Below, piece after piece: positions 13,501 through 21,555 of a DNA stretch of 64,000 bases; positions within the stretch are counted from its first letter, which is position 1, and each line of letters begins with the position of its first letter. The notes under the pieces are model-generated. The model was not told where the DNA came from. It ran no database searches and saw only the letters and a program-made list of their open reading frames with translations. The DNA lies in contig JBAIAC010000057.1 in the NCBI GenBank assembly GCA_037349315.1, positions 8,711,501 to 8,775,500 on the forward strand, written 5' to 3'. This DNA is from Chelydra serpentina (taxonomy: Eukaryota; Chordata; Testudines; Chelydridae). A program made the position numbers and the translations under genes.

Positions 13501-14744
13501 TTTCCCCGAAGCCATCGCGCACCCTGGTAGATCTCACCACTCGGCAGTTTCCCAAGAGCCTAAAACATCCAGGCCTTGCGTATTAACGTCTTGCTGCTCA
13601 GAGCTACATGCCCAGGGGTCACCCTAAATATTTCCTTTACATCCTCAGGGCTTACCCCCCTCCCAGCACCCGCAGAGAGCTCGGTCTGCTTCCCACCGTG
13701 CCTCCTAGCCAGCTCCCTTCAGAGCCCTCCTCCTGGGGCAGCGCAGCTAGCCGCGGCAGGCGGGCGGTGTGCATCCTGGAGGGACCAGTCCCCGCTCACC
13801 TCAGAGACCGCTGTGCCGTGTAGGGCAGAGGGAGGGGGAAGGGACCGGAGATGGGCAGCCCCCTCAGGACAAGACAGCAAAGTAAAAGACTGATACTTAC
13901 CAGATGGGCGGGAGGCGCAGATTGTAACTGTTAGATGCAGAATGTTCCCCCTAGAGCTGCAGCAGCTTGTCTCTCCCAGATTTAAAGGGCCAGCTCCAGG
14001 AAAGGCATTCTGGGAAAGGCTCTTATGATAGGGTGACCCCACAGGCCACTGCTTCTGCTTTCCTCTGGGGCCCGGTCTTATGCCGCCTCCCCTACAACGA
14101 ATAACAGCTGTTGCAACACGGCTCCCAAAGGGGGTTCATTGCTCGGGGTGGGATCGCTCAGAGAGCTGGGGAGTGCCTGGTTCTCCGGCTTGTTCAGGGC
14201 CAACCTATGATTTAGGTGGAGAAGGGAAAGCTGTGGAAACCCCCACTTCCCCCTCTGAGCTATCAGTCCCATAGCTCCTGCACCCCCACTTCTCCTCTCT
14301 CGTTGCCTGTGGTTCGCTCTCCCATGTGTTCTAGATCACAGCGTGCTGCCTTCCTCCGTCTGTACTTTTGATGGCTTCCCCTCTCCCTCCCTGGGGGCTT
14401 ACAAATGAGCTATTGGGTCAAATGCATCTAATTTCGGGTCTGCTCTTGATCCTGCTGAAATCAATGGCAGAACCACCGCTGTCTTCTTGGGAGCAGGACA
14501 AGTCCCTAAGTCTGTGCAATAGCCCTGAGCGCTCTCTTCTCCTTGCGCTCCGTAGGTGTCTAAGAGCCCGGCCGTCTCCAGCGGGAACCCGCGCTTCTCC
14601 CAGCGCCAGGACTGCCTCAACCAGTTCGCGGCCTGGTTCGGATACATGCCGCTGGTGCACTCGCAGCTCCGCCTGGACCCCGTGCTGTTCAAGGACCAGG
14701 TGTCTGTGCTGCGCAAGAAGTACCGGCACTTAGAGAAACCCTAG
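1489..14744 (+). CDS. EXTL1: EXTL1, exostosin-like glycosyltransferase 1 (exons 2-11; 5' exon outside window)
   Basis: Golgi type II membrane glycosyltransferase of the EXT family; the family builds and primes heparan sulfate by adding GlcNAc/GlcA. Ten exons on + (1489-1582, 2340-2447, 4726-4845, 7532-7664, 7746-7864, 8809-8904, 9231-9317, 10615-10775, 13143-13314, 14556-14744) join to 425 codons plus stop. Their lengths (94, 108, 120, 133, 119, 96, 87, 161, 172, 189) follow EXT1 exons 2-11 nearly base for base. Visible residues 1-107 are the end of the exostosin (GT47) domain; residues about 190-425 are the GT64 domain, with NCEDILMNF at about 327-335 and a DXD-position motif reading DEH at 243-245. 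The C-terminus KYRHLEKP and the SLC30A2/TRIM63 neighbours favour EXTL1 over EXT1. The signal anchor and first half are missing because exon 1 lies left of position 1. Confidence 0.95.
2027..2154 (-). mobile_element. Short hAT-type MITE (TAGGGTGACC family), copy 1
   Basis: Ends are TAGGGTGAC... and ...GGTCACCCTA (inverted repeats). An exact 8-bp duplication GGCTCTTT flanks it at 2019-2026 and 2155-2162. The size of 128 bp and 8-bp duplication indicate a non-autonomous hAT element. It lies in EXTL1 intron 2. Confidence 0.85.
2340..2447 (+). CDS. EXTL1: EXTL1 exon 3
   Basis: Starts after GATCCAG and ends at CTGCAG|GTAACG. It encodes 36 residues in phase 0, from [20 protein letters not shown] to DERLLLQ, the end of the GT47 nucleotide-sugar-binding half. 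The length of 108 bp equals EXT1 exon 3. Confidence 0.94.
3702..4005. mobile_element. TIR element with GC-rich palindromic core
   Basis: Terminal inverted repeats CAGTAGCGCAGCCGGG and CCCGGCTACGCTACTG bound about 300 bp of GC-rich sequence with internal inverted segments (CCGCCGAAATGCCGCC region). The target duplication is unclear. Probably a non-autonomous DNA transposon in EXTL1 intron 3. Confidence 0.65.
4075..4245 (+). mobile_element. MIR-like SINE
   Basis: Has the tRNA-like start GGCCCAGTGGTTAAGG and the 3' signature CCCCATCTGTAAAATGGGAA. Located in EXTL1 intron 3. Confidence 0.6.
4726..4845 (+). CDS. EXTL1: EXTL1 exon 4
   Basis: Follows CTGCTCAG and ends at CTTGAG|GTGAGC. It encodes 40 residues in phase 0, from [13 protein letters not shown] to [10 protein letters not shown], including the family motif [15 protein letters not shown]. 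The length equals EXT1 exon 4. Confidence 0.94.
7532..7664 (+). CDS. EXTL1: EXTL1 exon 5
   Basis: Follows CGCCCCCCAG and ends at CAC G|GTAGGA. It encodes IIKDRIF...[17 protein letters not shown]...[11 protein letters not shown] and leaves one base for the next exon. It links the GT47 and GT64 parts. The intron after it is only 81 bp. Confidence 0.93.
7746..7864 (+). CDS. EXTL1: EXTL1 exon 6
   Basis: Follows CCCTTTGCAG and ends at CCCAG|GTCAGG. It encodes [17 protein letters not shown] through [13 protein letters not shown], the start of the GT64 domain. The 119 bp equal EXT1 exon 6. The adjacent introns are very short. Confidence 0.93.
8809..8904 (+). CDS. EXTL1: EXTL1 exon 7
   Basis: Follows TTGGTTTTAG and ends at CGGAAA|GTAAGC. 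It encodes 32 residues beginning [18 protein letters not shown] and ending VIHGRRK, the first GT64 strand and basic patch. The length of 96 bp equals EXT1 exon 7. Confidence 0.93.
9231..9317 (+). CDS. EXTL1: EXTL1 exon 8 (GT64 DXD-position exon)
   Basis: Follows CTCGCTCAAG and ends at AGCGAG|GTGAGA. The 29 residues start [16 protein letters not shown] and carry [13 protein letters not shown]. The DXD position reads D-E-H. The exon itself starts GTAAGC, a consensus donor sequence, directly behind the acceptor AG. It is 87 bp, three shorter than EXT1 exon 8 and divisible by three, so skipping it would keep frame. Confidence 0.92.
9700..9775 (+). repeat. Dispersed 'GCAGCCACCTC' repeat, copy 1
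   Basis: GTGCAGCCACCTCTTGGGTG, then GAACGTGGCAGCTG. It is similar to segments at 17778, 23583, 58590 and 63525. Family unknown to me. Confidence 0.45.
10615..10775 (+). CDS. EXTL1: EXTL1 exon 9
   Basis: Follows CTCCCCAG and ends at CACAG|GTACAG. It encodes [25 protein letters not shown] and [20 protein letters not shown], with a split arginine codon at the end. The length of 161 bp equals EXT1 exon 9. The [15 protein letters not shown] block is a conserved acceptor-site segment of GT64. Confidence 0.95.
11132..11207 (+). mobile_element. CR1 LINE 3' end
   Basis: TTTGAGCAGGGGACTGGACT, AGATACCTCCTGAGGTCTC and CCAACCCTCAT...TATGATTCCATGA match the CR1 3' tail. Truncated; located in EXTL1 intron 9. 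Confidence 0.8.
11759..13142 (+). repeat. Minisatellite made of EXTL1 exon-10 splice-acceptor copies
   Basis: Thirty-four direct copies of a unit of about 40 bp (39-42 bp) run without a break up to exon 10. Each unit reads GTATTATCACAGTCTCT, then GCCTTGCTCC, then a C-rich tract ending in CAG, CGG or GAG. The first 17 bases are the first 17 bases of exon 10; the remainder is the end of intron 9. Sixteen copies keep an AG at the splice position (14 CAG, 2 GAG) and 18 have GG. All three + frames stay open through the array. The C-rich strand is the coding strand. Confidence 0.97.
13143..13314 (+). CDS. EXTL1: EXTL1 exon 10
   Basis: Follows CGCCCCCCAG and ends at CAGCAG|GTAGGG. It starts with the base that completes arginine, then [38 protein letters not shown] and [15 protein letters not shown]. 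The acidic CED triplet matches the catalytic region of GT64 enzymes. The length of 172 bp equals EXT1 exon 10. It lies immediately after the acceptor minisatellite. Confidence 0.96.
14556..14744 (+). CDS. EXTL1: EXTL1 exon 11 (last coding exon)
   Basis: Follows GCTCCGTAG. Its 62 codons from [10 protein letters not shown] to KYRHLEKP end in TAG. It contains [20 protein letters not shown] and [17 protein letters not shown], the conserved EXT C-terminus. Confidence 0.95.
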   Translation: MSKSPAVSSGNPRFSQRQDCLNQFAAWFGYMPLVHSQLRLDPVLFKDQVSVLRKKYRHLEKP

Positions 14745-15055
14745 CACGGGGGAGAGCCCAGCGGCGCCCTTGAGAAGCAGAGCCGGAGAGGAGGAAGCCG
14801 CTGTGCTGGACGTATTATTCCCACGCTCCTAGGGAATTCCAGCGCTACAGACTTTAACGTTACTGATCTAGCCTCCATTGCAGCCACGTGAACTGGAATC
14901 CCAGTGGGGCCTGGGGCAACAGTCCTTGCTCAGACCCCCCTAACGCTGGGCTCTGAGCGGGATGCACTCACGTTAGCAGGAGCTGGCGAGATACTGGACA
15001 GAATTTCAGTCTTTATTGGGTTTTACCAGTACAAATAAAGGTTTGCAGGAATGAT
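14745..15055 (+). other. EXTL1: EXTL1 3' UTR with polyadenylation signal
   Basis: After the TAG stop the sequence runs about 290 bases to a canonical AATAAA at 15034-15039; cleavage would fall near 15050-15060. The short UTR shows no long repeat insertion. Confidence 0.75.
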
Positions 15056-15862
15056 GGGCCCTTCCATTTCTCGATCTGCCTCTGGCGTCTCAGCCTGTCT
15101 GCCTTAAGAAAAAGAGGCTGGTTTTGAATGTATCGTCCATTGATTGTCCTGGCCGCAGCCACAATCCCTACTTAAACCCGCCAGAAATGCAGGGGCAGAA
15201 ATAGGTTCTTGCAGAATTGAGCAACACAAGCCAGGGATTGTCCCTCCCTCTGCTGCCACTAGGGGTCAGCACCTGTCTGTGATACTCACACTGGGGAGCT
15301 ACTGTAATGTTTGCTCCCCTGATAGGGAATCCAAACTCATTTAATCTGAACAAGGCATCAAGGGTCTGTTTTATACCCATGCATTTAACAGCTCAGGCTG
15401 AGCACCCGGATGAGAATGAAACCCAGTCATTCTCCCATCAGCCGACAAAACTCTTCATTGTCCTCAGATAAAAATAACTGCGGGTCTGATGTGCCTCAGA
15501 ACAACTATTGTGTCCGGTTCTGGATGTGCCACCAAAGGGCCCAGGAAGAGGTCTAGAAAACTCCTGTGTCTGCGACTAGCCTTGTCTTCCTGTTCTTGCC
15601 AACCCACCAGGTTAAAAATCACGAGTCAGGCCCCCAAAATTATGAGAGATGATTTTTAAGCCTGAGATGTAGAAAGTAGTAAATGGTGCTTTTTTTTTTC
15701 TTTGCCTTGGGATGATGGAACATTTCAGGGGTCATATGTTTCCAGCTTTTCTCTGCAACCAGGAGAGCTCAAAACTTATTTTTTTATTCCCAGTGAAAGC
15801 CAAGAGTCTCACCTAATCACCTGACTCCAGGAGCTGGGGCTTTAAGACAAACATCAACAATT

Positions 15863-16041
15863 GTAGAAGCGACAAAGGGTCCTGTGGCACCTTATAGACT
15901 AACAGAGGTATTGAAGCATAAGCTTTCGTGGGTGAATACCCACTTGTTGCATCCGAAGAAGTGGGCATTCACCCACGAAAGCTTATGCTTCAATACCTCT
16001 GTTAGTCTATAAGGTACCACAGGACCCTTTGTCGCTTCTAC
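15863..16041. repeat. 83-bp-arm palindrome, Penelope-like repeat with hammerhead-like core
   Basis: Arms 15863-15945 and 15959-16041 are near-perfect reverse complements around a 13-base spacer. On + the right side reads CCGAAGA (15953-15959), a GTGGG/CCCAC stem, GAAA (15977-15980), GCTTATGC and a following U-H, the layout of a hammerhead ribozyme with a minimal stem III. The flank continues CAGACTAACACGGCTACCCC, a common reptile repeat. Assignment to Penelope-like elements is from memory. Confidence 0.65.
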
Positions 16042-16835
16042 AGATGCAGACTAACACGGCTACCCCTCTGATAATCAACAGTCGTGCGATTTCTGATTAA
16101 AATTGGCAACAATGGCTACCGGGCATGTTCTACTCAAGCCAGTGTCACTAGTGCAAGGCTCGTGGGGTTAACTCGCCTTGCACAGCACTCATGTGCACTC
16201 GAGAGGGACTTTATTGTTCTTCCTCGTGGAAACCCAGCTCAGGCGCTCGGCGGGGCGAAGCAATTACCTCCAAGCCGGTCTCATTTCTACGTGTTCCCCT
16301 AAAACTTCTCATAGCATTGTCCTGTATTAAGCAAAGGCTGGAAGTACTGCAAGACACCTGGTCTATTTCCAGATCTAGCAGGGAAAGCTGCTGAGTAGCC
16401 AGAGCAGGGACCAGTGAGGCAGAACACCTGGGTTCTCATCCTAACTCAGACTCACTTTGGCCCAGCTCCTCAAGGTATTCAGGTACCTCACGTACCTTTG
16501 AGGGTTTGGCCTTTGTGATTAAAAGGGCTCACTCGCTATGAGTGCCCTGCTTGAGACACCTCGGGCCTGATTCTCACCTTGGCTCGAGCACCCCAAATCC
16601 TGTTGAATTTAAGGGGAGCAGCGGGTGCTGCAGTCCAGGCCCTAGTGTTACAAGTTGGGTGCTTGGCAAATGGACACGAAGTTAGCAGACACTTTTGAGA
16701 ACATAGGCCTTGGCCGCTCTATGCCTCAGTTTCCCATTGGGAAAACAGCTCCTCTTCTCTAGCTTTACATCCTTACCTCAGAGGGGTAGTGTGGGGCCTA
16801 GTGTTTGTAAAGCATTTTAGACTCCTTGGATCAAA

Positions 16836-16876
16836 GGGGGGGGGGGGAGTGAGTGAGTGAGTGAGTGAGTGAGTGA

Positions 16877-16930
<54 letters not shown>
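16836..16930 (+). repeat. Compound microsatellite (G)n(GAGT)n(GT)n
   Basis: A run of 12 G is followed by about eight GAGT units and about 25 GT units without interruption. It is likely polymorphic and able to form Z-DNA. Confidence 0.95.
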
Positions 16931-16934
<4 letters not shown>

Positions 16935-17777
16935 GTTCAACAGCCTTAACTAACAGCCAGCTGGCATTTCGCTCATACAGTAGAGACTCATGCACTGAGG
17001 TTCCCCAGTTCAATATCTCTTCCCCCCCCCCCTCCCCAACAAGCGGGGGTCTGTCAGTGTTACACAAGCACAAAGCATTAGCTCTGTTTGCTTTGGCATA
17101 CAAAGAACCCCGGGCAGGACCGTGGACTCAGCAAGAGCGGGCCCTGCCGTGCAGAAATGCATGCCGTCAAAGCGCTGTAGCAGCTGTTGCCAGAATTCTT
17201 GTGGCACTGCTGCAGGGAAGCTCGCAGCAGAGGCATATTGTTCCGTTTCCAAGCTGAGCGAAGGCAGCGTTATTAGCGATGAAACCCACGACCTGAGCGC
17301 TTGCTGAGCAGAACCTGTCAATGGCAGAGAAAGAAAGAAGGCCAAATGGAAGTCATTAGCTCCTAATTAAACAGCCATAAACATGGATTTGGACCAGCCT
17401 CAAACAAGAAGATAAATGAGACACAGCAGCTGCTTTTGAAGCAAAGCGCCGAGTAGGCAGTTAGGTTGCTGCCGGGGTCTCCAGAAGTGATTTGGTTAAG
17501 GTTCTCATGTTTATGGGCTCAGAAAATGATGCTTATAAATAAAGCTGGAGCGAGGCTGGAAGGAGACAATGAAGTCATAAATAAATCCCCACGGTGGATT
17601 TCCCACTGGAATTTCAGCTGGGGTGAGCTGAAGGAAATAGCTGAACATGCTGAGAAAGCTACAGGGCTCCCACAGCTTATTTCTGATCATTCAGCCTTTA
17701 ATTGCTTCCCTGGGATACAAATATCTCGTCTTTATCCCTCTCCTCTGCCAGGTTCCACAAACAGGAATTGCCTCACC

Positions 17778-17890
17778 CACCACTGAAATGCAGCCTCCTC
17801 TGGGGTGGAATGCAGCAGTAATTGAACAACACACACACACACCAATGGCACACAAGATTTTGCAGAGGGAAGTGAAGAATACCACTTCCA
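17778..17890 (+). repeat. Dispersed 'GCAGCCACCTC' repeat, copy 2
   Basis: CACTGAAATGCAGCCTCCTC, then TGGGGTGGAATGCAGCAGTA and CACACAAGATTTTGCAGAGG. This is the fullest copy in the window. Confidence 0.5.
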
Positions 17891-18035
17891 GTTGAAATTG
17901 TTGGCCAGCTTTTAGGGAGGCAGATGCCCAAATTGGAATTTAGCCAGGGCACGGGAGTTAACATCCTGTAATTCTTGTAGAAGGGATCCAGGACTGTGTA
18001 AATAGCTATGAATGGGCAGGGTAGAAACCTAGAAA

Positions 18036-18235
18036 GACAGTGTTGCCTAGTGGAGCGCAGGACTAGGACCAATGATACCTAGGTTCTAGTCCCAGGACAG
18101 CTGCTGGGTGATCTTGGGAAGTCATGTTACCTAGCTGAGCCTCAGTTTCTCCATCTGTAAAATGGCGATGGTAATAGCTCACTCATAATGGGTGCGTGAA
18201 AATTAATGAGTAAATATCTAGTACTTTGCTGTATA
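18036..18235 (+). mobile_element. MIR-like SINE
   Basis: TGTTGCCTAGTGGAGCGCAG, GGTTCTAGTCCCAG and CCTCAGTTTCTCCATCTGTA followed by AAATGG give a nearly full-length MIR-type SINE. Confidence 0.65.
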
Positions 18236-21099
18236 AGTGCACTTGTTTTTAAGTTTCCCAGCCAAGTCCTAACCAAGCCCAATCTTCTTAGCTTGGGAAG
18301 GCTGCTCAAAATCCACATCTGACACTGACCCATTTGACTCACAAACATATTAAAACCTTCTGGGGAGGTCAGCCTGAAACGAATGGAGATTCCTACAGAC
18401 AGAGGACCAGATCCTCAGCAGGTGTAAATGGATGGAGCGCCCCTTCCTACAGTGCTGCGAAGCTGATTTACACCAGCTAGGCCCTTGTGGAGCTATGCTG
18501 GGGATCTGGCCCTACAAGGTGAAAGCGGTTTCTCTCGCCGAGTCATTAAGGCCAGGGCTTTCCTTGCTTTGAAAAACGACCAGGCCTGTACGGCTTTCCT
18601 TGCTTTGAAAAACGACAGCTCGCCCAATTGCCCGAGAGAGCCGTAAAAACGCTCTGAGGAGTCTATAAACAACGGGAAGCCAAGCCCGTCAGGAGTGATT
18701 ATTTCATAAACAGAGCGGCTCGTACCCTCTGTGTCGTAAATATCACTCCACCGCAGCTGCATAAATAACCCCGGTTTTATTTCCGAGCCACACTGCGGGC
18801 GGCACAGTAAATAATCTTGGGACAATCATTCGTGCCGGGGAGCAGGCCTCATCGCCCATAAAACATGCATATGGGCACAGGCTCCCTCTCCCTGCGGGGG
18901 CTTAGCTCCCTCTAGGAGGTGCTGAGCACCCATAACTCCAAAGATGTCAATGCCCTACTCATACTAAATCAATCTGTCGCTTGGGCATCAAGGAACTGAC
19001 CTGATGGATCTTGCTGCAAGCGCCTGCCACTAGGGACTGACCAGAGGCCTCCAACCCACTGCGCTGTTCATGCCCTTCCTGCCGCTGGCTGCAATGCACC
19101 GCACCGGCTGTTGCTGGCATTCAGGCGGCACTGCTGTGAGGAAGCTCGCAGCGGAGTCGCGTTCGGTTTCTTTGAGCCTAGCAAAAGTGGCGCACTAGAG
19201 ATGAGCTGCTGAAAGCGTCCAGCATCCCAAAGTCAGTCCCGCCGCTCCTCCTTTCTGCCCTGCAGGGTCACTGGCAATCTTCATCCACAGGCGTGAGCTG
19301 TTAAAACCCAGCTGGGAAGGAAGGGGTGGGAGAGGGAGTTGTCATAAGCACCAGTGAAGGCAGGATGGGGCCTGACTCGTGAGGTTTGCACCACTGGGGT
19401 TGGCAGTGCTGATCCTGCGTGGAGACCCAAACGCATCAGCCTGGCTGCAGCTGGGCACCTGAGTTATTGGACTCCATACGGGGATAACTGGGTGGAATTC
19501 GACAGCCAGATGAGATGACTTAATGCTCCCTTCTGGCCTTCCAATCCATGACATCTGCCATTCTGTACGTATGACATCTGATCCCAAAGCAGACCATTAC
19601 CACCAGGATCCTAACCCCTGCAGTCTGGGTAAGCGACTGATGGAGCTGTGCCACGGAGGAGCCCTTGTGTCTAGCGCCTCCTGCAGGGCCCACTGGGGTA
19701 ATGCAGCACCCACTACTCAGGGCAATAAAAAACCCACGGCATGGCGTCCTGGAGCCCAGGGCAACTGGCTTGCAGGGTAGCCATTCAGGCTGGGGCTGGA
19801 GCCTGGACTCAGAGACCCGCACAGGGTTCCAGCCCAAGTCCAAATGTGATTACGTTCCACCCCCCCGCTTTTATTAAAAACAGGAATTTATTTTTCTGAC
19901 AGCGTCCAGCGTTTGAATAAGAATCACTTCGATCCGTCCCTCGGGTTTCACTTCCTTAGCATTCGGACAGTGATGCCATTGCTTATCCAGGCAGAGAATC
20001 TTGCAGGAAACACGGAAGACGACTGCCAATCCTACGTAAGGCCCCCCGCTGACTCTCTCTCCTGGAGCGTGTGCAAATGGCTGCCGGGTGCAAGAAAGGG
20101 GGAAGGGTGCAGAGGCTCATGAATCAAGGGGGTCTTCCTCATGCTGGAAACCCTCGCAAGGTCAAAAAGCCAAATGCTGCCTGCAGCAACGTCACATGAG
20201 CCAGGCTCGTGTGGAGAAGGGGGTTGTGCGCACATCTGTCAACTGGGGCGAAGCAGCAGTGCCGGGGCTGGGAGGCTTTGGCTCTCAGCGAGGGACTGCA
20301 GACATCTGCCCCTGTTTGCAGTGCTTTCGAGGGGGGCTTTTTATTGCTGTCGGGTTTGAAGTGGAAGTTTGCAGGGGAAAGCAAATGGAGAGGGAGGGCT
20401 GGCTTTGGGGGAAGCCACAATGCAACTGGGGCCTGGGTTTATTCTGGTGGAGACCATTAGCTATGCCTTAAGGTATGTCTACACTGCAATTAAGGACCTG
20501 CAGCACGGCTGCTGGCTGGCCCTTGGCAGCTGACTTGGGCTGCCGGTCTCAAACGTGCACTTAAAATTAAGTAAAATGTGTTTGTAGTGAAGTGAAAAAC
20601 AATCCACTAAACTAGAGCAGGTAATGGCAATAACAGGGTCTGTTACAGAAGGGGAGCAGGTTTTACTGAGCAAAGAGTGTACACAGCAGACCTATGTGTT
20701 TCTGATATCGGCGTTAAGGCGCTAAACGGATAACTCAAGGTTTGGGATTGGGAATATCTTGCTGTATTATCTTCTGGTTGTTCTAAACTTACATATAAAC
20801 ACATAAAATATGGCTTTAAGTGGTGTTTGTATATATATTTTTTCTTTCTTTATATAGGAATTAGATAGATAGAGTGCTCCTGTCAGCTAATTTAATAAGT
20901 TGTTAGCTGCAAAAAACCTAGAGTTCCTAGGTGCCTAAGTAGCCCCTGGAATCACAGTTAAAGTTGCACCGCCCCCAAAATGTGAAATGGCGCCCCTGGG
21001 TCAGACTAGACGCGCCCGATGCTCCTATGGCAAACCAAGCAGACGAGAGCGCGCTGAAGAGCGGACGCGCCTCTCCCACGGAGCATGAAGCCAGAGGGA

Positions 21100-21409
21100 C
21101 AGAGTCGTTTGATCTGCTTTATTTTCAGAATATTAAAAGTGATGCTCCCTGTTCGGGGTGGGATGAAAGTGAAATAAAAAAATAAACAAAACAAGAAAAG
21201 AGAATGTTACTGTCTCTAACAATGCAGGAGAGAACACGGTCATATCACCTCATCCCAGTGCCCCAGGGATTGGCCCCCTGCTGCCTCCGAACGGGCACTG
21301 GACCACGGCATGTCCTTGTTCTGGGCGGCAGCAAAGGAGCTCTGAGGTAGCAGCGTTCCCAGGACCGTTGGTCGTCAATTCTCCCCCGTTTCCCCATGCG
21401 GAGAGGCGG
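21100..21409 (-). other. SLC30A2: SLC30A2 3' UTR with polyadenylation signal
   Basis: A canonical AATAAA on - occupies 21123-21118, about 290 bases after the stop. It implies cleavage near 21100 and a 3' UTR of about 310 bases. Confidence 0.7.
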
Positions 21410-21555
21410 TCAGTCGGAGGGGCTCTGGCACTCCCGGCAGTCTCTCATGTCCTCCGAGTAGTTCTCGATCTGGATGGTGGTGGTGTGGAAGTTGAACGCC
21501 CCTTGCAGTTGGGAACTAGCCTCCTTCAAGATTGTCTGTGCGTCGGCATTTTCAT
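21410..21555 (-). CDS. SLC30A2: SLC30A2 exon 8 coding part
   Basis: Acceptor GTTCCAG. It encodes [37 protein letters not shown] and the terminal ECQSPSD, then TGA at 21412-21410. Confidence 0.95.

Larger units (their letters stand above)
15056..21099. other. Intergenic region between convergent EXTL1 and SLC30A2
   Basis: No exon recognised. It holds a palindromic repeat, a compound microsatellite, MIR-like and other old repeats, a diverged sequence pair (17180-17285 and 19110-19215), and a short exact duplication near 18556-18616. Confidence 0.6.
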
